From: Scytalidium lignicola
Lineage: Eukaryota > Ascomycota > Leotiomycetes
Direction of reading: 5' to 3'
Assembly (NCBI GenBank): GCA_002812745.2
Contig: NCSJ02000127.1
Coordinates: 1 to 64,000 of the forward strand
DNA length: 64,000 nucleotides
In this document: positions 10,014 to 22,144 of the stretch, in pieces
Layout of the letters: every line of letters starts with the position of its first letter
How positions within the stretch are numbered: the first letter of the stretch is position 1
The notes under the pieces: model-generated
The model's database searches: none
Told to the model about the DNA's origin: nothing
What the model saw: only the letters and a program-made list of their open reading frames with translations
Made by a program: the position numbers and the translations under genes

Positions 10014-11105
10014 CTCGAAAATCTTACGAACTGGGTTGCTGGATTCTGTGGCAGGGGGTTTGGGAGCGATATCGAACGGTGAAATTAACTGGCTTGGGCT
10101 TTATATTAAAGTGGTTGTATTGCATGTCACGGCGTTAGGGGCGCTTGGAAAATAGAATTTGTATGATATCAGCATGTATTGACGTCTTCATTCTCCAAGA
10201 ATATGCTATTTCAATGTTCTCAGTGTCACTTCTATCCTTTCCATCTCTTACTTTCTCTCTACATAATGGTATTCCCTCCATAAACTATAGTGCCAATGGT
10301 CACCTTCTGCTTCCTGAGTATATCCCTTCTCCTGCCATTTTAATGGCAGTTGATGAAATGATTCCATAGGCAACCACGATATTGTATCACTGATATTAGA
10401 CAAAACCTCTTAGAGCTACCCCAACTATTGAAAGTTGGAAAATTGCCGAGTGGCTATATTCGTAGGCTGCCTGTGATAGATAGAACACGACGATATTTAT
10501 CTTGGCTCTAACCAGTTTAGGGCAGCTCAAACATATTGTGTAAGACCATATTCGAGGACTTCCAAATATAGAGGTTCGAAACACATTTCATCCCGTGTTT
10601 GCACGCCCCGTTGATATTCAATTATCTCAAAACCCGGATCACTGGAGTCTCCGTGTGGTGATGAGAAAATCCCGCGCCAGATGAATTTGAATGCCAGATT
10701 GCCATTTTCCTCCCTTCTGCATGAGAACCACTATGGAATGTTGTGAGATACATTGAGCTGTGTGCCTCGGTCTAAGCCAAGAACAAAAGCATTCATGCTG
10801 AAAGGTTCTGTAGTTAACATAGACAGCAAGATCTTCATCGGAGAATAGCCTGTTGAAGAACATCCGAGTCTAAGGATCTCGATGTATTATACCAGATACA
10901 TGAGATAACACAGTTAAAATGTAGACAAGGCCCATAGTAAATCATAACCTCACCCCTAGTATAGAAATCAAGTCATAACATTAGCTCGCAAGCCAAGGGT
11001 CGGTTTGGCAACAGTCGAAGATGCATTGTTTTAAGAAGAATCATGATGTTCATCTCAGTCTTGTTCCCTCGTTAATATTTTGACAGTGAACAAAACATCC
11101 CATGG
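10014..11105. other. Intergenic, 3' ends of PPG1 and bZIP genes
   Basis: 1.09 kb between convergent genes. Short open frames on both strands have no domain or composition signal. No tRNA or repeat seen. Confidence 0.4.
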
Positions 11106-12235
11106 CTATATTCCCATGCTAGGACCTGAATATCTATCCATGACATCAAAAACTATTTGATTGTCAACCTGACAATCGGTACCTAGCCCACAACCAAACT
11201 CTGCTCTAACGGTCTGTGGATCGCTTCCAGTCATGGTTGAGATCATGTCCGATGCGAATATACAGCTATTAACGTTGGTTGAGGTAAGCGCGGTTGTAGA
11301 CGCCGAATCTAGGGTGTGTGATGGGGAAATTTGAAGCTGTTGGAGGTCTGAATGCGAATTGTCAAAAGAGGATGAGTGTGAGATCGGGAGCTGGTTGGTG
11401 AAGTTATATATTTGCGATGATTCTCTCGATTGGTTTGAGGCTGGGCTCAGGCTGCGTTGTGCTGAGTCCGGAACTAATTGGTGTTGATACGGAACTGAAC
11501 TTGTAGGATAGCCTGGACTAATACTGCTTTTCCCACTCGTAGTACTACTGGGAGTCATAAATTGATGTCCAATTACCCTTCCTGGCATCGCTATAGATGC
11601 TGAGTGTTGTAGTCTGTTGAGAGGTTGGTTCGGTATCGGCTTCCACATTGATCGTGCCGTGCTGGCACTACTAGAACTTCCATGCCTTTCAGAGTCTCCT
11701 GCCATATATGGCTGTGTGGATGGATTTGTACCCCACTCTGAGCAACAAGGTTTGCGAGCTTGGAGCAAGTATTCTAGGTTTTGCGTACTTGCTCCTCCGT
11801 ATTGGTCCCCAGAGGCTCCGTCGCTCATGGCGTTCTGTTGTATATAAGATTCAATGATGTCCTCCCCGATTCCATGTTGCACCAATAACCTCCGAAGTTT
11901 TTTGTTTTCATCGGCAACCTTCCTAGCAGCTGTTTGGATCTCCGCTGATGCCTCGATACCTTGAAGTTCGCATTGTCGCAACCTCGCCTCCAGTTCCTGG
12001 AGATACTCCTTGCGCCGTGCGCGAGACCGTCTTTGATTGTCTCTGATCCGTGCAAGGTTTGCTTTCTCCTATTATATATTAGACATTGCAAGCTTTAGAC
12101 AATTAACGTTTATAGTCGGTAGTATTATAGGCCTGAAGAGCAGGGGATCTCTCGGCATGATCATTCGCCAATAGCACTGGCTTGGCTCCAATTACTCTAG
12201 TTGTAAGTAAAAATACTCACTGCTGCAGAAGACAT
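11106..12235 (-). CDS. bZIP transcription factor
   Basis: Nuclear DNA-binding regulator. Exons on minus strand: 12235-12221 (MSSAA) and 12068-11106, with a 152-bp intron; 325 aa. The basic region near the start reads NLARIRDNQRRSRARRKEYL and contains the N-x7-R signature; it runs into a short leucine-zipper-like helix (LEARLRQCELQGIE...). The remainder is Ser/Thr/Gln/Pro-rich, usual for an activation region, and the end (QIVFDVMDRYSG) resembles other fungal bZIP factors of this kind. Target genes cannot be told from sequence. The upstream frame stays open for about 46 codons before a stop without an ATG, so a further 5' exon is possible and the true N-terminus uncertain. Confidence 0.8.
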
Positions 12236-13746
12236 TTCGGAAATTTTTAGAACAGCGTCAACCAGCGCAGAGTCTGAAGAATTGGGATCGGTTCTTGTGG
12301 TAGAAGAATGGAGTTGCGTTGATTGCGGCCGGGGAACAGAGGTTGATAGCGGCGAGGGGACTCGTAATCGTAGGGCGGAAGCTAACGCCGCTTAGCAAAT
12401 TACTCCAGGACCAGCATAGTGGAACGCTAGTGAATTATTAGCAGGTTGGCGGTAGCAATTACGGCAATCCTATCTCTGGTAACGTTGAAGCTTGTTTCAC
12501 TTCGATGGTTGATTCCTAGGCCCTAAGTCGGGCTTCTATTGGCTCAATTCAACCTAATGGAACAGCACAATACTCACACGGCATGAGGGTATGCGGAAGT
12601 GAACACAAACTCACCTGCTCTTTATTTCAACCTCAGCTTGAAGAGGATTGTGTCCCCCGGATATATGGATGTATGAGGGATATAATTCCACCTACGCCAC
12701 CCCATTCTTCCTTAGTTTGACACACCGGAACTCTCCCCCCATTCACAGCTTAAGTTCAATCATGCCGTTTAGCTGGTCAAGGAGGCGGTGTTGATGATGA
12801 AACAATTCCGCAAGTGGTCAGAACATCTTTTGGCAGCTGCAATGTCTTTGTAATATCGAATAGTATCAAGAGATTTTCTTACGATCATGATTACGCGTCT
12901 TTTGGTGGCAGAGCACTTGAGAGGCATGGTGGTCTTATATGACCAAGTATAATAAAAGGTCGTTGAAATAAGGACATCTTCAGGTCCAGCCCTATCCAAC
13001 CTGTAGCAGAGCTGTAATAGGGGAGCGGATTACCATTAGGTGTGCGGTGATTGGTCTGCATTGTTACAGCTGCCTCATTCGAATAACGATGACTTCCCCC
13101 TGACAGTCACATCCTGAGATACAACCCAGGGACTAATAAGTTCATCTGTTTCCGGAGAACAGGTTTCCCTCGACAAACCTTAAACGTCTTACTTGTTTCA
13201 AATTCAACCAAATGTCAAAGCACTCTACTTTTGTTACTAAACTTAGATTTTATGTTGAGAGAGAGCGAGTAATTGAGCAATATCTTAAAGGTTTTATGGT
13301 TTGGTGCAGATCTATACTCACCCTTATAGTACAATCGGTCCGTATGGTATGAAGACTTAGCCAATAGTAAGTACACATGATTAAGATTCGACAAGAAGGC
13401 AAAAGAGACCCATAGGTAACGTATGACGAACACCAGCAAGATATACGCGCGTCATCACATAATTGGAAATACACTTAGCTCCTTATAACACATAATGATA
13501 AAAATAAATCATTTTATTGTAAGATGCCCAATATGCTAATGCGTATGCTAATGCGTAGCAGAAAAATATAACCCGAGATGCCTATAACGCTTCAAAATAC
13601 TACCCTAACCTATATCCTTTACCGTTATCCTCATGCCGCCATAAAATTTCCGGGCAAACATCCTAAGTTATGACCCAATTCTTCATTAATAACCTTTTTT
13701 CCAAACAATTTTTTCCTAATGCATATTCATTTGTCTAGTGACATAT
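12236..13746. other. Intergenic, bZIP upstream region and MFS 3' flank
   Basis: 1.5 kb with no convincing gene. The first ~140 bp extend the bZIP reading frame without an ATG. The rest has only short random open frames. A+T content rises toward 13500-13740. Confidence 0.4.
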
Positions 13747-15773
13747 CTATTTCCTCTTACCTAACAATGGGAGTTTCAAAGGTATGGTTATGGCGAGTGC
13801 TGCCATGGCAAATATGGCTGCCATGATGAAATTAGCTCTCAGAGCACTAACATAGGACTCGATGGCTTGTTCACGATACACTGGCTCCAGCTTGGCAATA
13901 GCTTGAACAGAGCTACGAACCGCCTCAATGACCTAATTTTTCAATCAGCCTAGAATTGCTAAAGCCAGGTCGAAACAAACTTACCTTTAGTTTATCGGGT
14001 CCAGTGACATACTGATAGAGATATATCCTCAATGCATTCTGGACCACCAAACTACTCAAGGAAACGCCCATCACCATCCCTAATGATCTCCATAGGATCA
14101 ATGTGCTAGTCACAACGGCTTGCTCGGCTTGTTCAGACACCGCAAGAACACTCATAAATGTAGCAGGGAACATGAACCCCTGTCCTATGCTACTGCTAAC
14201 CAAGAAAAGGAGGTAAGACCAGTCAGGCAATCCTCTCTTCATGAAGCAAAGAGAGATGGTTCCGATCACCATTGATACAGCTCCCCAGATAAGTGGCATC
14301 TTAAGGTTCCTTGTATATGTAATAATAAATCCAGTGCCTGCTCCCACAAATGAGCTAGCTAACGCAGGTACGATGAGCTTGAGACCGGAACTCGTCGCAC
14401 TCTCCAGAAGGACCGCCTGGAAGTATAAAGGGATATTAAACGTAACAGCATTAGCGACTGCTGCGCCAATACTGTTTGCAACGATGAGCCCAGCTCTAGG
14501 ATTGTTAAGGATGAGTCGGAGGGGCATGATCGGTAAGAGGACACGAGTTTCAACCCACAAGAACAATGGGAAGCCTACAGCAAATATCGCTAATGAAGTA
14601 ATTACGAATGGGTGTGACCAGTCAAAGACGTTACCACCTAAGTTCTATTCTAGTGTTAGCTATCATATCTTTCATCTTTGGGTTAGAGAAAAAACCGACA
14701 ATTCCAAGAATCAAGAAGGTCAACGAAGTTGTTAGAAGGATTGACCCCCGAAAGTCGAACGTTTGCATAGCTTGCCACAAGGTATTCTTCTTCACACCTT
14801 TTGCAAGTCCAAGATCATTGGGGATACAGGTGATTGCGATACACAAGCAGATAACAAGAGCCGGAACCTGGATACCAAATTCCCAGCGCCAACCTAGATG
14901 ATCGGCAATCGCTCCTCCAGTCGCAGCTCCCAACGTGGACCCAACTCCATAAACGATATTGAGGTATGATTGATATGCACCACGGATCTCAATTGGTACG
15001 AGATCACTCGTTATTATCGATCCTATGGCCATCATACCTCCTGCACCAAGGCCACAAAGAGCTCTTGCAAGGATGAAGCTAGTCATGCTCTGTGCAAGGG
15101 CACACCATATGGTAGCTCCCAAGAAGATAGCTGTTGTAATAATATAAGGTGGTTTTCTTCCAAGAGTGTCCGATAATCGCCCACAAAGTGGTTGAAAACT
15201 GGTTGATGTAAGGAGGAAAGCGGTTGATAGCCACGAAGCGCTGTTGGAGCTGTGGAAATATGAAGTTATCACAGGATGACTGGATACCATGATGGTACCG
15301 TCGAAGCATGCTACGGTATAGCATATTAATACACACCCGAATATCAGCCAGAATCTCCCGACACTGACGCCCTGAAGAAATGGACTTTTCCGTTCATCAT
15401 CTTCGTATACTTCTTCAATTATGGCGTCTTGAGGAGGCATCATTGAGCTTGCGTTCGACCTCCTCCGCAGGGTAGCTTGGCTTGACCGGCGTGATACTCC
15501 AAGATGAGTATAAGTTCTAGGGCCACGTAACATGGCCGTCTCCTGAGACTCTGCTTCTACTCCAAGTCCACTGGTGAATGAAGTGGACTTGGAAAGCATG
15601 AGATCAAATTCATTTGGTTCGATTTCTTCTTCTTGAAGTTCATTATCATCAATTACTTCTTCTGATATGTTATATCGATGCTGAGATGCATTCTCATAAT
15701 CTGGACTTAGGAGGGGAGTGCGCTCTGTTGACACTGAGCCTTGCTCGTCTCCTCGCGCAGCTCTTTCAGGCAT
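13747..15773 (-). CDS. MFS transporter, vacuolar basic amino acid / Fnx1-VBA type
   Basis: Integral membrane carrier of the DHA2 (14-helix) branch of the major facilitator superfamily. Exons on minus strand: 15773-14700, 14644-13985, 13932-13747; 639 aa. An acidic N-terminal tail of about 120 residues precedes the first helix (FWLIFGCVLICYTVACFDGT). The MFS signature between helices 2 and 3 is GRLSDTLGRKP, followed by ARALCGLGAGGMM. After intron 1, NLGGNVFDWSHPFVI is typical of the fungal vacuolar VBA/Fnx1 group, which moves basic amino acids into vacuoles. The first intron has an unusual donor (GTCGGT) but a good branch site (GCTAACAC). Substrate is inferred from family only. Confidence 0.85.
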
Positions 15774-16779
15774 GGTGAGACTTAATATCTTGAGAATTTA
15801 GATTATGATATATTGAAAAACATAAATAATTAATAGTCTCTAATGCGAATGTAGAAGAAATTAGAAGGTGTGGTGTTAACTCTTGTAGAGTTGTGCCAAG
15901 AGGAAATGTGTCAGAAAATTTCACTCCTCGACGGCGTGAGTCAACGGTAAGCAGCAACGAAAAGCTGTAGCCACCAACTATATTTAGTGTCTTTCTAGGG
16001 AGATTGAAAGGAAAGAGAATAAGAAAGGCGTGAATTTCAAAATAAGGGCGGAGTTAAAAACGTTTCACCTGCTATGGTGGGGCAATAATGAGGGTTGCAA
16101 CAGGTACCTAAAAAAATGGTTACCCGGTGGATCAGAAGGACATAATTTCGCCGAATGTGGCATTCCGTGAAAGATTCCGCTTGAAGCGCTAACTGATTGA
16201 AGAATGCCAATCTTTTGGTGAGGGGTTATGCTTTCCCCTCTCATTTCTGTTCTCGAAATTACTCACTTTTTGATGGGTTTCTGTTAAATCTGTATCCAAT
16301 ATCTAACCGGAGTTGCAGCTAATGAGACCGTCCCAGCGTTTCTGCCAATAGTAAGACCAAGAATTTCATCGTCATTCGGCACGCTTAGACCACACCCGGT
16401 TGGGTAATTTATCGATAAGAACTCGCGGGGCAACAAATACGTATTAAAGTTTTCAAGGTCATATGTGACAAAGACTTCTTTTTTGAAATGGATATCGAAG
16501 CTGAGTTGTCTGAAGAGAACCGATTTCTAAGACTCGAGACTTGAAATGACGTGATGAATGTCGTGAACACCTCATAACGGCGAGTTTTATATAATCAACG
16601 AAATTTTGCCCCACTATTTGATTTTGTGAGCTCTCGGCCCCGAAACCGGCAAATGTGCTTAAGTCCAAGACCCATCTAATAATAGTTCAAGTATTAATGC
16701 TTCATAGACTGCATGTATCCTTCAAATAAAGCCAATAGGAACATTTTATGAACTTAAAGCTTAATTTGACCTCCAGCCT
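15774..16779. promoter_or_regulatory. Divergent intergenic between MFS and glutamine amidotransferase genes
   Basis: 1.0 kb separating two divergent starts, so both promoters lie here. No coding signal or clear repeat was seen. Poly-A/T-rich patches occur near 15800-15850 and 16730-16770. Confidence 0.4.
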
Positions 16780-17685
16780 ATGTTCACTGATACCCGAGAA
16801 TCTGAGGCTTTCTTATCTACTGGAGAGATGGCGCCGCTCCCCCTCCGCATAGCGGTGCTAGAATGTGATACGCCTCTCACTCAGACCAGAGAGAAATACG
16901 GTGGCTATGGTGGCGTCTTCACTGCGTTGCTCAAGGCTGGAGCTGATGCTCTACATGCTCAATATCCAGGCTTATCATCTTCCTCTGGACTAGAAATCAC
17001 AACTTGGGATGTTGTAGCAAAGGATGAATATCCTTCGCTCTCGGATATTGATGCGATCCTCATCTCAGGTTCGAAATTTAATTCGTTCGATGATTCGCCT
17101 TGGATTGTGAAGCTGGTTGATTTCGTGAAGGAGGTTCTTCAGCAAGATAGGGTGAGGATTATCGGAGTCTGCTTTGGACATCAAATTGTAGGAAGGGCAA
17201 TGGGTGCAAAGGTTGACAGGTCCAACAAAGGGTGGGAAATTAGTGTCATACCTATTTCTCTGACAAATCGAGGGCAGGAGATCTTTGGGAAGTCATCGTT
17301 GGTAAGTAGCTTCAAAAATTACGGCTTATTCATTTTTATTCATAAACTTTAAACTTCCATTTTATCAATAGTATATAAAGGCTCATAAAAATCACAGGCA
17401 TTACATCAAATGCACAGAGACGCTGTGTACCGCTACCCAGAGGGGGTGGAAGAATTGGCGTATACAGAAAAATGCCCTGTTCAATCAATGTATATTGCAA
17501 AGAGATTGATTACCGTCCAGGGACATCCTGAGTTTAATGAGCAGATTGTGCGGGAGCTGTTGAAAGCGAGGCATGAGTCTGGCATTTTTGATGATGCAGC
17601 TTTTGAGGAGAGCATAGGGAGAGTAGACAAGCCTCAAGATGGTGTTGTTGTTGCCCAGGCGTTCTTAAAGTTCTTGTTAGAATGA
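16780..17685 (+). CDS. Class I glutamine amidotransferase-like protein
   Basis: Cytosolic class I GATase-fold protein of about 269 aa. Exons 16780-17301 and 17398-17685. The nucleophile elbow is GVCFGHQIVGRAMG with the catalytic Cys, and the His-Glu pair sits in GHPEFNE near the C-terminus. The opening IAVLECDTP...YGGYGGVF is typical of a fungal subgroup of stand-alone GATases (the S. pombe C13C5.04 type). Whether these hydrolyse glutamine or a gamma-glutamyl compound is unsettled. A second ATG at 16828 (MAPLPLR) matches the usual family start better than the first ATG. Confidence 0.85.
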
Positions 17686-17950
17686 GAGATATGATTTATG
17701 AACTATATATAGATAGAATATCTAGACGTGATTTTGGGATGTCTATACGTACTACAAGGCACTTTGGATGCCGACCAGCTTAGGAATGAAAGTCTGAATT
17801 ACCTTACGGGAGAAGAACGGTCAGCTTTTCCTGGTATTAGACGATCTTTTACTAATAGAGAATATTTCTGATTTCTGATCCCGAGTGAAGAACTATTCTC
17901 AGCCGACTTCTAATAATAAATACCAGACTCCGGAACACGTAAAGGCATTC

Positions 17951-19112
17951 CTACAATTCCTCATACATCTTACTAACAGAAACAGCAATTAAAGCTAACC
18001 ATGAAGCAAGCCTAGTGAGAAGATTAGCATCCCGATGTTCAAATCTGTCCAGAAGAATGCTCACCGGTATCCTGCCCGAGCAATCTGTAACTCAATAACT
18101 GGTATACAACTCTCATAATAACTTCCACTCAACTCCTGGCCTTCAATACTAGTCTCTCCATCTGGCATAACCGTAGTGCAAACGTATGCATTTGCTTCTT
18201 CTGCCCAAGTTAAGGCTGTGGCTACAGGATCCTCAAGATTAATTCCATCGAGCCAGCTAGCTGCTTGGGATTTATAGGTTCCAGTTTTGATCTCTTTAGT
18301 TAGGTTAGCGGCCCAGGAATGGGCATCAGCGAAAGAATATCCGCCGACTAGCTTCTCGGGCATGTTGGTGTCCCAGATTGCATGAAGGTTGGTTCTAACG
18401 CCATTGAAGGTCACGTTTATACCATTGCCGCCCCTATCCATGCCTTCGTCATGGAGCGGTTGATGGATGTCACCCAAGAACTTAGTTGAGAAATTGTAAG
18501 TTTACCCCCAGATCGCAAATGCTCGGAACAACTTACATGGATGACGAACTGCGAAGATTTTAGCAAATGAGTTTATGCTAAGCAGATTTAAGACATACCT
18601 TCGCTGCAATAGACCTTCTCCTTTTCTCGAGTGAGGTGTCCAAAATTTGTTCCGTCTTCTCAAATCAGTCGATGATCTTTTACATAATTAAACTTTGAAC
18701 TCACGTAATTCTTAATAGCTGAAACTACGCAACCCGATTTCCCACAGTCTCTGTTAAACTTTACACCGCAACTTTCGGGCGGGTTATCTTCCGCATCAAT
18801 GAAATGATAGAGACCTGAGAACCGTCCTTCTGCAGTATAGCGGTATGAGTCGGCCCATGTTGCTACTCCTGCTAAGTAGGAGTCTGATTTGTTGTATAGG
18901 ATTTCTTGGAATACTGCCTTTGTAGAATCTGCAACAAAGTTGGTGGCAATATAGGCTACCGTTTCGTGACCTAACTATCTAGTTATTAAGGTAATGCTCA
19001 TTACACTCACTATATAAGATAGATGTTAGGATTCTCTTACTGAGCCCCATGCATAAACACTAGGTAGGAACGAGAATGTGCTAAGAGCTGAGATTGAGTG
19101 AATGTATCTCAT
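17951..19112 (-). CDS. Secreted S1/P1-type nuclease
   Basis: Zinc-dependent extracellular nuclease cutting single-stranded DNA/RNA and 3'-nucleotides. Six exons on minus strand: 19112-19041, 18974-18705, 18655-18599, 18548-18537, 18480-18065, 18011-17951; 295 aa. A signal peptide ends in VYA, leaving mature WGSLGH, where the N-terminal Trp and His bind zinc in this family. Further zinc-site motifs are HFIDAEDNP, FVIHFLGDIHQPLH and the LHAIWDTNM block. The C-terminus is YRLASWLALIAVSV plus a short tail. Exon 4 is only 12 nt (FVIH) and is needed for the family motif, so I trust it. It is convergent with the glutamine amidotransferase gene, 265 bp away. Confidence 0.88.
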
Positions 19113-19951
19113 TTTGCTAGTTGTTTTAGGGCTGATGCTTGGATACAGATATAAACATTCGATTAGGTTGACGATCAGGATTTGTATTCTATGATGTTGT
19201 TTACGGTATCGACTCAAAATTAAATGCGGACCCCTAGGCGGGAAGAAATCGCCTATTGGAGGTGTTATGAGGCTGTTGCCGGGACGAAGCGCGCTGCCTT
19301 TTATGTCTTACAGGGACTCGGGAACTAGAGTCGCCAATCAGCAGCTTTGTGGCTGCACATGTCGAGGAACAACCTCGATATTGATGGAGGGCTATTTCGT
19401 TAATACTTGGTATGTACGGAGGACATATCGAAATAATCAGTAATTATCAATTTGAACTTCAATTACCTTCTAGGAAAAGGTGGTTTCGAACTCTATATTT
19501 TCTTTTCAATTTTACCAACTTTGATACAACCAATAAATGAATTTAAATTATAGATATTATTCCTGNTTTTTTTTAGGCAAAAAACCACTTGGGGGAAAAA
19601 AATACTGCTTATGCACGTATATAATGATGATAGAAGTAATAAATTTGTTAAATGATAATATAAGGTTTAGGCACACGCAGATTTCTGAATGTCACAGCTT
19701 AAGAGGGGTCCACCGTTCAGAGTTCACCTTTTCAAGAGATTTAAAAAAAGGAGACAAACTATTATAAGTTTTTATTAGTGAAACCTCCTGCCTAGACTAA
19801 AGATTCTATTTCGCTCTCGTATAACAATTGTAATGGTATCCCACATGCGGTGTTCAGCCCAGATTTTGATTTTGATTTACATATAATGATACAAACGTCC
19901 CATACCTGGCAAAACAACTGAGTGGTAAAACCTCGCCAATATTTAATATTC
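19113..19951. other. Intergenic, no gene seen
   Basis: 839 bp between the S1 nuclease promoter side and the ATP25 3' end. An N lies at 19566 beside a T run. A+T-rich with no coding signal. Confidence 0.4.
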
Positions 19952-22144
19952 TTACACAGACACAGTAGCCATATCTCTAGTGTCCAAGGATTCCTCGAGC
20001 GACTCTTCCATGCCCGATAGATTAGCAACTTTCACACAAGCCTGAATAGCATCAAGGACAGGGCCTTCGGGCAAGACAGCTGGGCTTTCTATTTCCATTT
20101 CAGGAACCCATGTACGCAGAACCTTCATGCATGCCTTTTGATTATTGGATTCAGCAACACAACGGAACATAGTTTCATATAAAACCGCCGATCGCGGCTC
20201 GCAGTGACGAGCAAATGACCTCCAATAATCCCAAAATGCCTCCCAATACTGCTGTTTTGCGTATGCACAAAGTAACCTAACGCGATGTGCCTCATCCGAC
20301 TTCACCAGACCTACCATAGTGAGAATGGAGTGTAACCGTTTCGGGATTGAGGTCAGCTTCAAAGACACGAGATCAAAGGTTTCCTCCGGGTCTGAGAATG
20401 TCGCGACACCCCTATTCGACTGGGCTAATAAATTGAGCTGTAGGGTGGCTAACAACTCCTCTGTGAGAATGTTGATGCCACGATCATACATCGTCTGTAA
20501 AATTTGGATGGTATGCACAAGATGATCTTTGTTGTAAGGAGATATTGTCTGATCTTGTTTGTCTGACTGTAGCAACCTGCGAACTAGGCTAAGATAAACA
20601 TCATGGCCCACTTCAGCCCCAGAGATTTGGAGCTGATTGAGAAGGTCGATTAGCACAGGAGTGGTATATCCAGAATGGCCCAGTTTGTGTGCATGACATG
20701 ACAGCCATACTATTTCGCGCCATTCTACTTCTCTTGGAAAACGCGGTATAAGTGAATAGAAGTATTTTAAGAACGGCGTAGACTTGTAATTGTCGGTTCC
20801 ATTGCCAAGCTCCCTTAAGGCTTTCTCCTCTGGGATGTTCTGAAGATATAATCTCAGCTGCGATAGCAAAAAGTGCTGCCACTGTCTATCTTCTACATGA
20901 TGAGTAGAATCATTGTTATTAAATACCAGTTTACTAACGTATTCATAATCTCCAGAGCTGAGGGCCTGAGCCACTCTGTTTTCAAGCTGTTTCAAATCTA
21001 AAGTCTGTGAAGTTGAGGGCATTGAACGGGTTTCCGTTGGAGGATTTGTTCTTGGAATCGATGTTTGCACGACTACTCCAGCTAGCCGACGTGACGATAT
21101 GTGTAATGCTCGTGAATGTGGAATATGGAGAGATCCGACATCCGATGTGAAAGTTGGTCTTGGAGGACTCGAGATTGGACTATTAGACTTGATCGTTCCA
21201 ATTGGCGATGCGCTGCCGCCAGCTTCTCCATTCTCTGCTTCTGGTTCTACCACGGATCCTCGCTGGATGATGCCTCCCCAGAGCTGTTCCAAGTTCATCT
21301 CTTCTCTCTTTTCCTGGGTCATCATCTGTACTACGATTCTAACTCCATCTTGTTGCCGTCCAAATCCTACAAAGGTCTTCTCTTTGGGTTCCGAGGATGG
21401 CTGAACTCCGCTGTCAACTACTCCAACATTAACACATACCCATCCTGTTCTGATGCCATCATCGCCGTTATCATCTAAAGATCCATTGCCAAGAAGTTTA
21501 GCTCTGCGCGATTTCCGTCTCAGTTTTAACTTCAGCTCATTTCGTCCAAGTAAACCGTCCGCATCTGGACGCAGTTTATATGTAGTTCTTAACCACCTAC
21601 AAAGTCGATCAGCCGATAAGTGCAAATGCTTCTCACTTCTCGTCGTGCCAATTATCATCAGGACATTTGCTCCCAGCGCAGGTGGTGGATCAAGATTTCG
21701 AAGATCTAGTAAGGATAAATCGTCAAGTCCTAGGTCAACTGATATTTGCTGTAGTAATGGCTCGAGAATAGGAGGTGGTAACTTTGGGAGATCGGGTATG
21801 CGCTGGCGATCTGATAGTGGTTGAGATTTTTTTTGAGGTGAACTAACTTCTAGATACCATGGTAGACTGGAGGTGTCGCTATTTAAAGTCTCTTGATTTG
21901 GTGGATTGGAATCTTTCTTTTCACCTTCAGCTGAAATGCTAGGCGTTTCAGCTAAAACTACTTGTTCTTTGTTCTCTTCTGTCGCCCGCGACGAAAAGTA
22001 TGACTTGGATATCAAAGATAGACATGGTTGTGATATAGGCTGTATGCCTAGTCGTCGAACGGGAGCAGGTGTTATAAAGGACCGAAGGATAGAGACACGG
22101 CAGTAAGTGCAGCCTGCGGCTCTTATGGCTCTACCAGCTACCAT
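19952..22144 (-). CDS. atp25: ATP25, mitochondrial ATP synthase Atp9 expression factor
   Basis: Single-exon ORF of 730 aa, ATG at 22144, with a basic Arg-rich N-terminus fit for mitochondrial import (MVAGRAIRAAGCTYCRVSIL). Residues about 95-220 form a domain related to ribosomal silencing factor RsfS (SLLDLRNLDPPPALGANVLM, then HLSADRLCRWL). The rest is the long helical C-terminal region of ATP25. In yeast the protein is cleaved: the C-terminal part stabilises the mRNA for subunit 9 and the N-terminal part helps form the subunit 9 ring. Length agrees with fungal orthologues. It is divergent from RPO41, with which it shares a 529-bp upstream region. Confidence 0.9.
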   Translation of the reverse strand: MVAGRAIRAAGCTYCRVSILRSFITPAPVRRLGIQPISQPCLSLISKSYFSSRATEENKEQVVLAETPSISAEGEKKDSNPPNQETLNSDTSSLPWYLEVSSPQKKSQPLSDRQRIPDLPKLPPPILEPLLQQISVDLGLDDLSLLDLRNLDPPPALGANVLMIIGTTRSEKHLHLSADRLCRWLRTTYKLRPDADGLLGRNELKLKLRRKSRRAKLLGNGSLDDNGDDGIRTGWVCVNVGVVDSGVQPSSEPKEKTFVGFGRQQDGVRIVVQMMTQEKREEMNLEQLWGGIIQRGSVVEPEAENGEAGGSASPIGTIKSNSPISSPPRPTFTSDVGSLHIPHSRALHISSRRLAGVVVQTSIPRTNPPTETRSMPSTSQTLDLKQLENRVAQALSSGDYEYVSKLVFNNNDSTHHVEDRQWQHFLLSQLRLYLQNIPEEKALRELGNGTDNYKSTPFLKYFYSLIPRFPREVEWREIVWLSCHAHKLGHSGYTTPVLIDLLNQLQISGAEVGHDVYLSLVRRLLQSDKQDQTISPYNKDHLVHTIQILQTMYDRGINILTEELLATLQLNLLAQSNRGVATFSDPEETFDLVSLKLTSIPKRLHSILTMVGLVKSDEAHRVRLLCAYAKQQYWEAFWDYWRSFARHCEPRSAVLYETMFRCVAESNNQKACMKVLRTWVPEMEIESPAVLPEGPVLDAIQACVKVANLSGMEESLEESLDTRDMATVSV

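Noticed and set aside
11825..12091. Minus-strand ORF of 88 codons
   Set aside because: Out-of-frame shadow of the bZIP exon; the true frame carries the N-x7-R basic region.
14241..14735. Plus-strand ORF of 164 codons
   Set aside because: Antisense shadow of the MFS transporter, whose frame explains the sequence better.
21099..21824. Several plus-strand ORFs opposite ATP25
   Set aside because: Shadows of a well-supported 730-aa gene.
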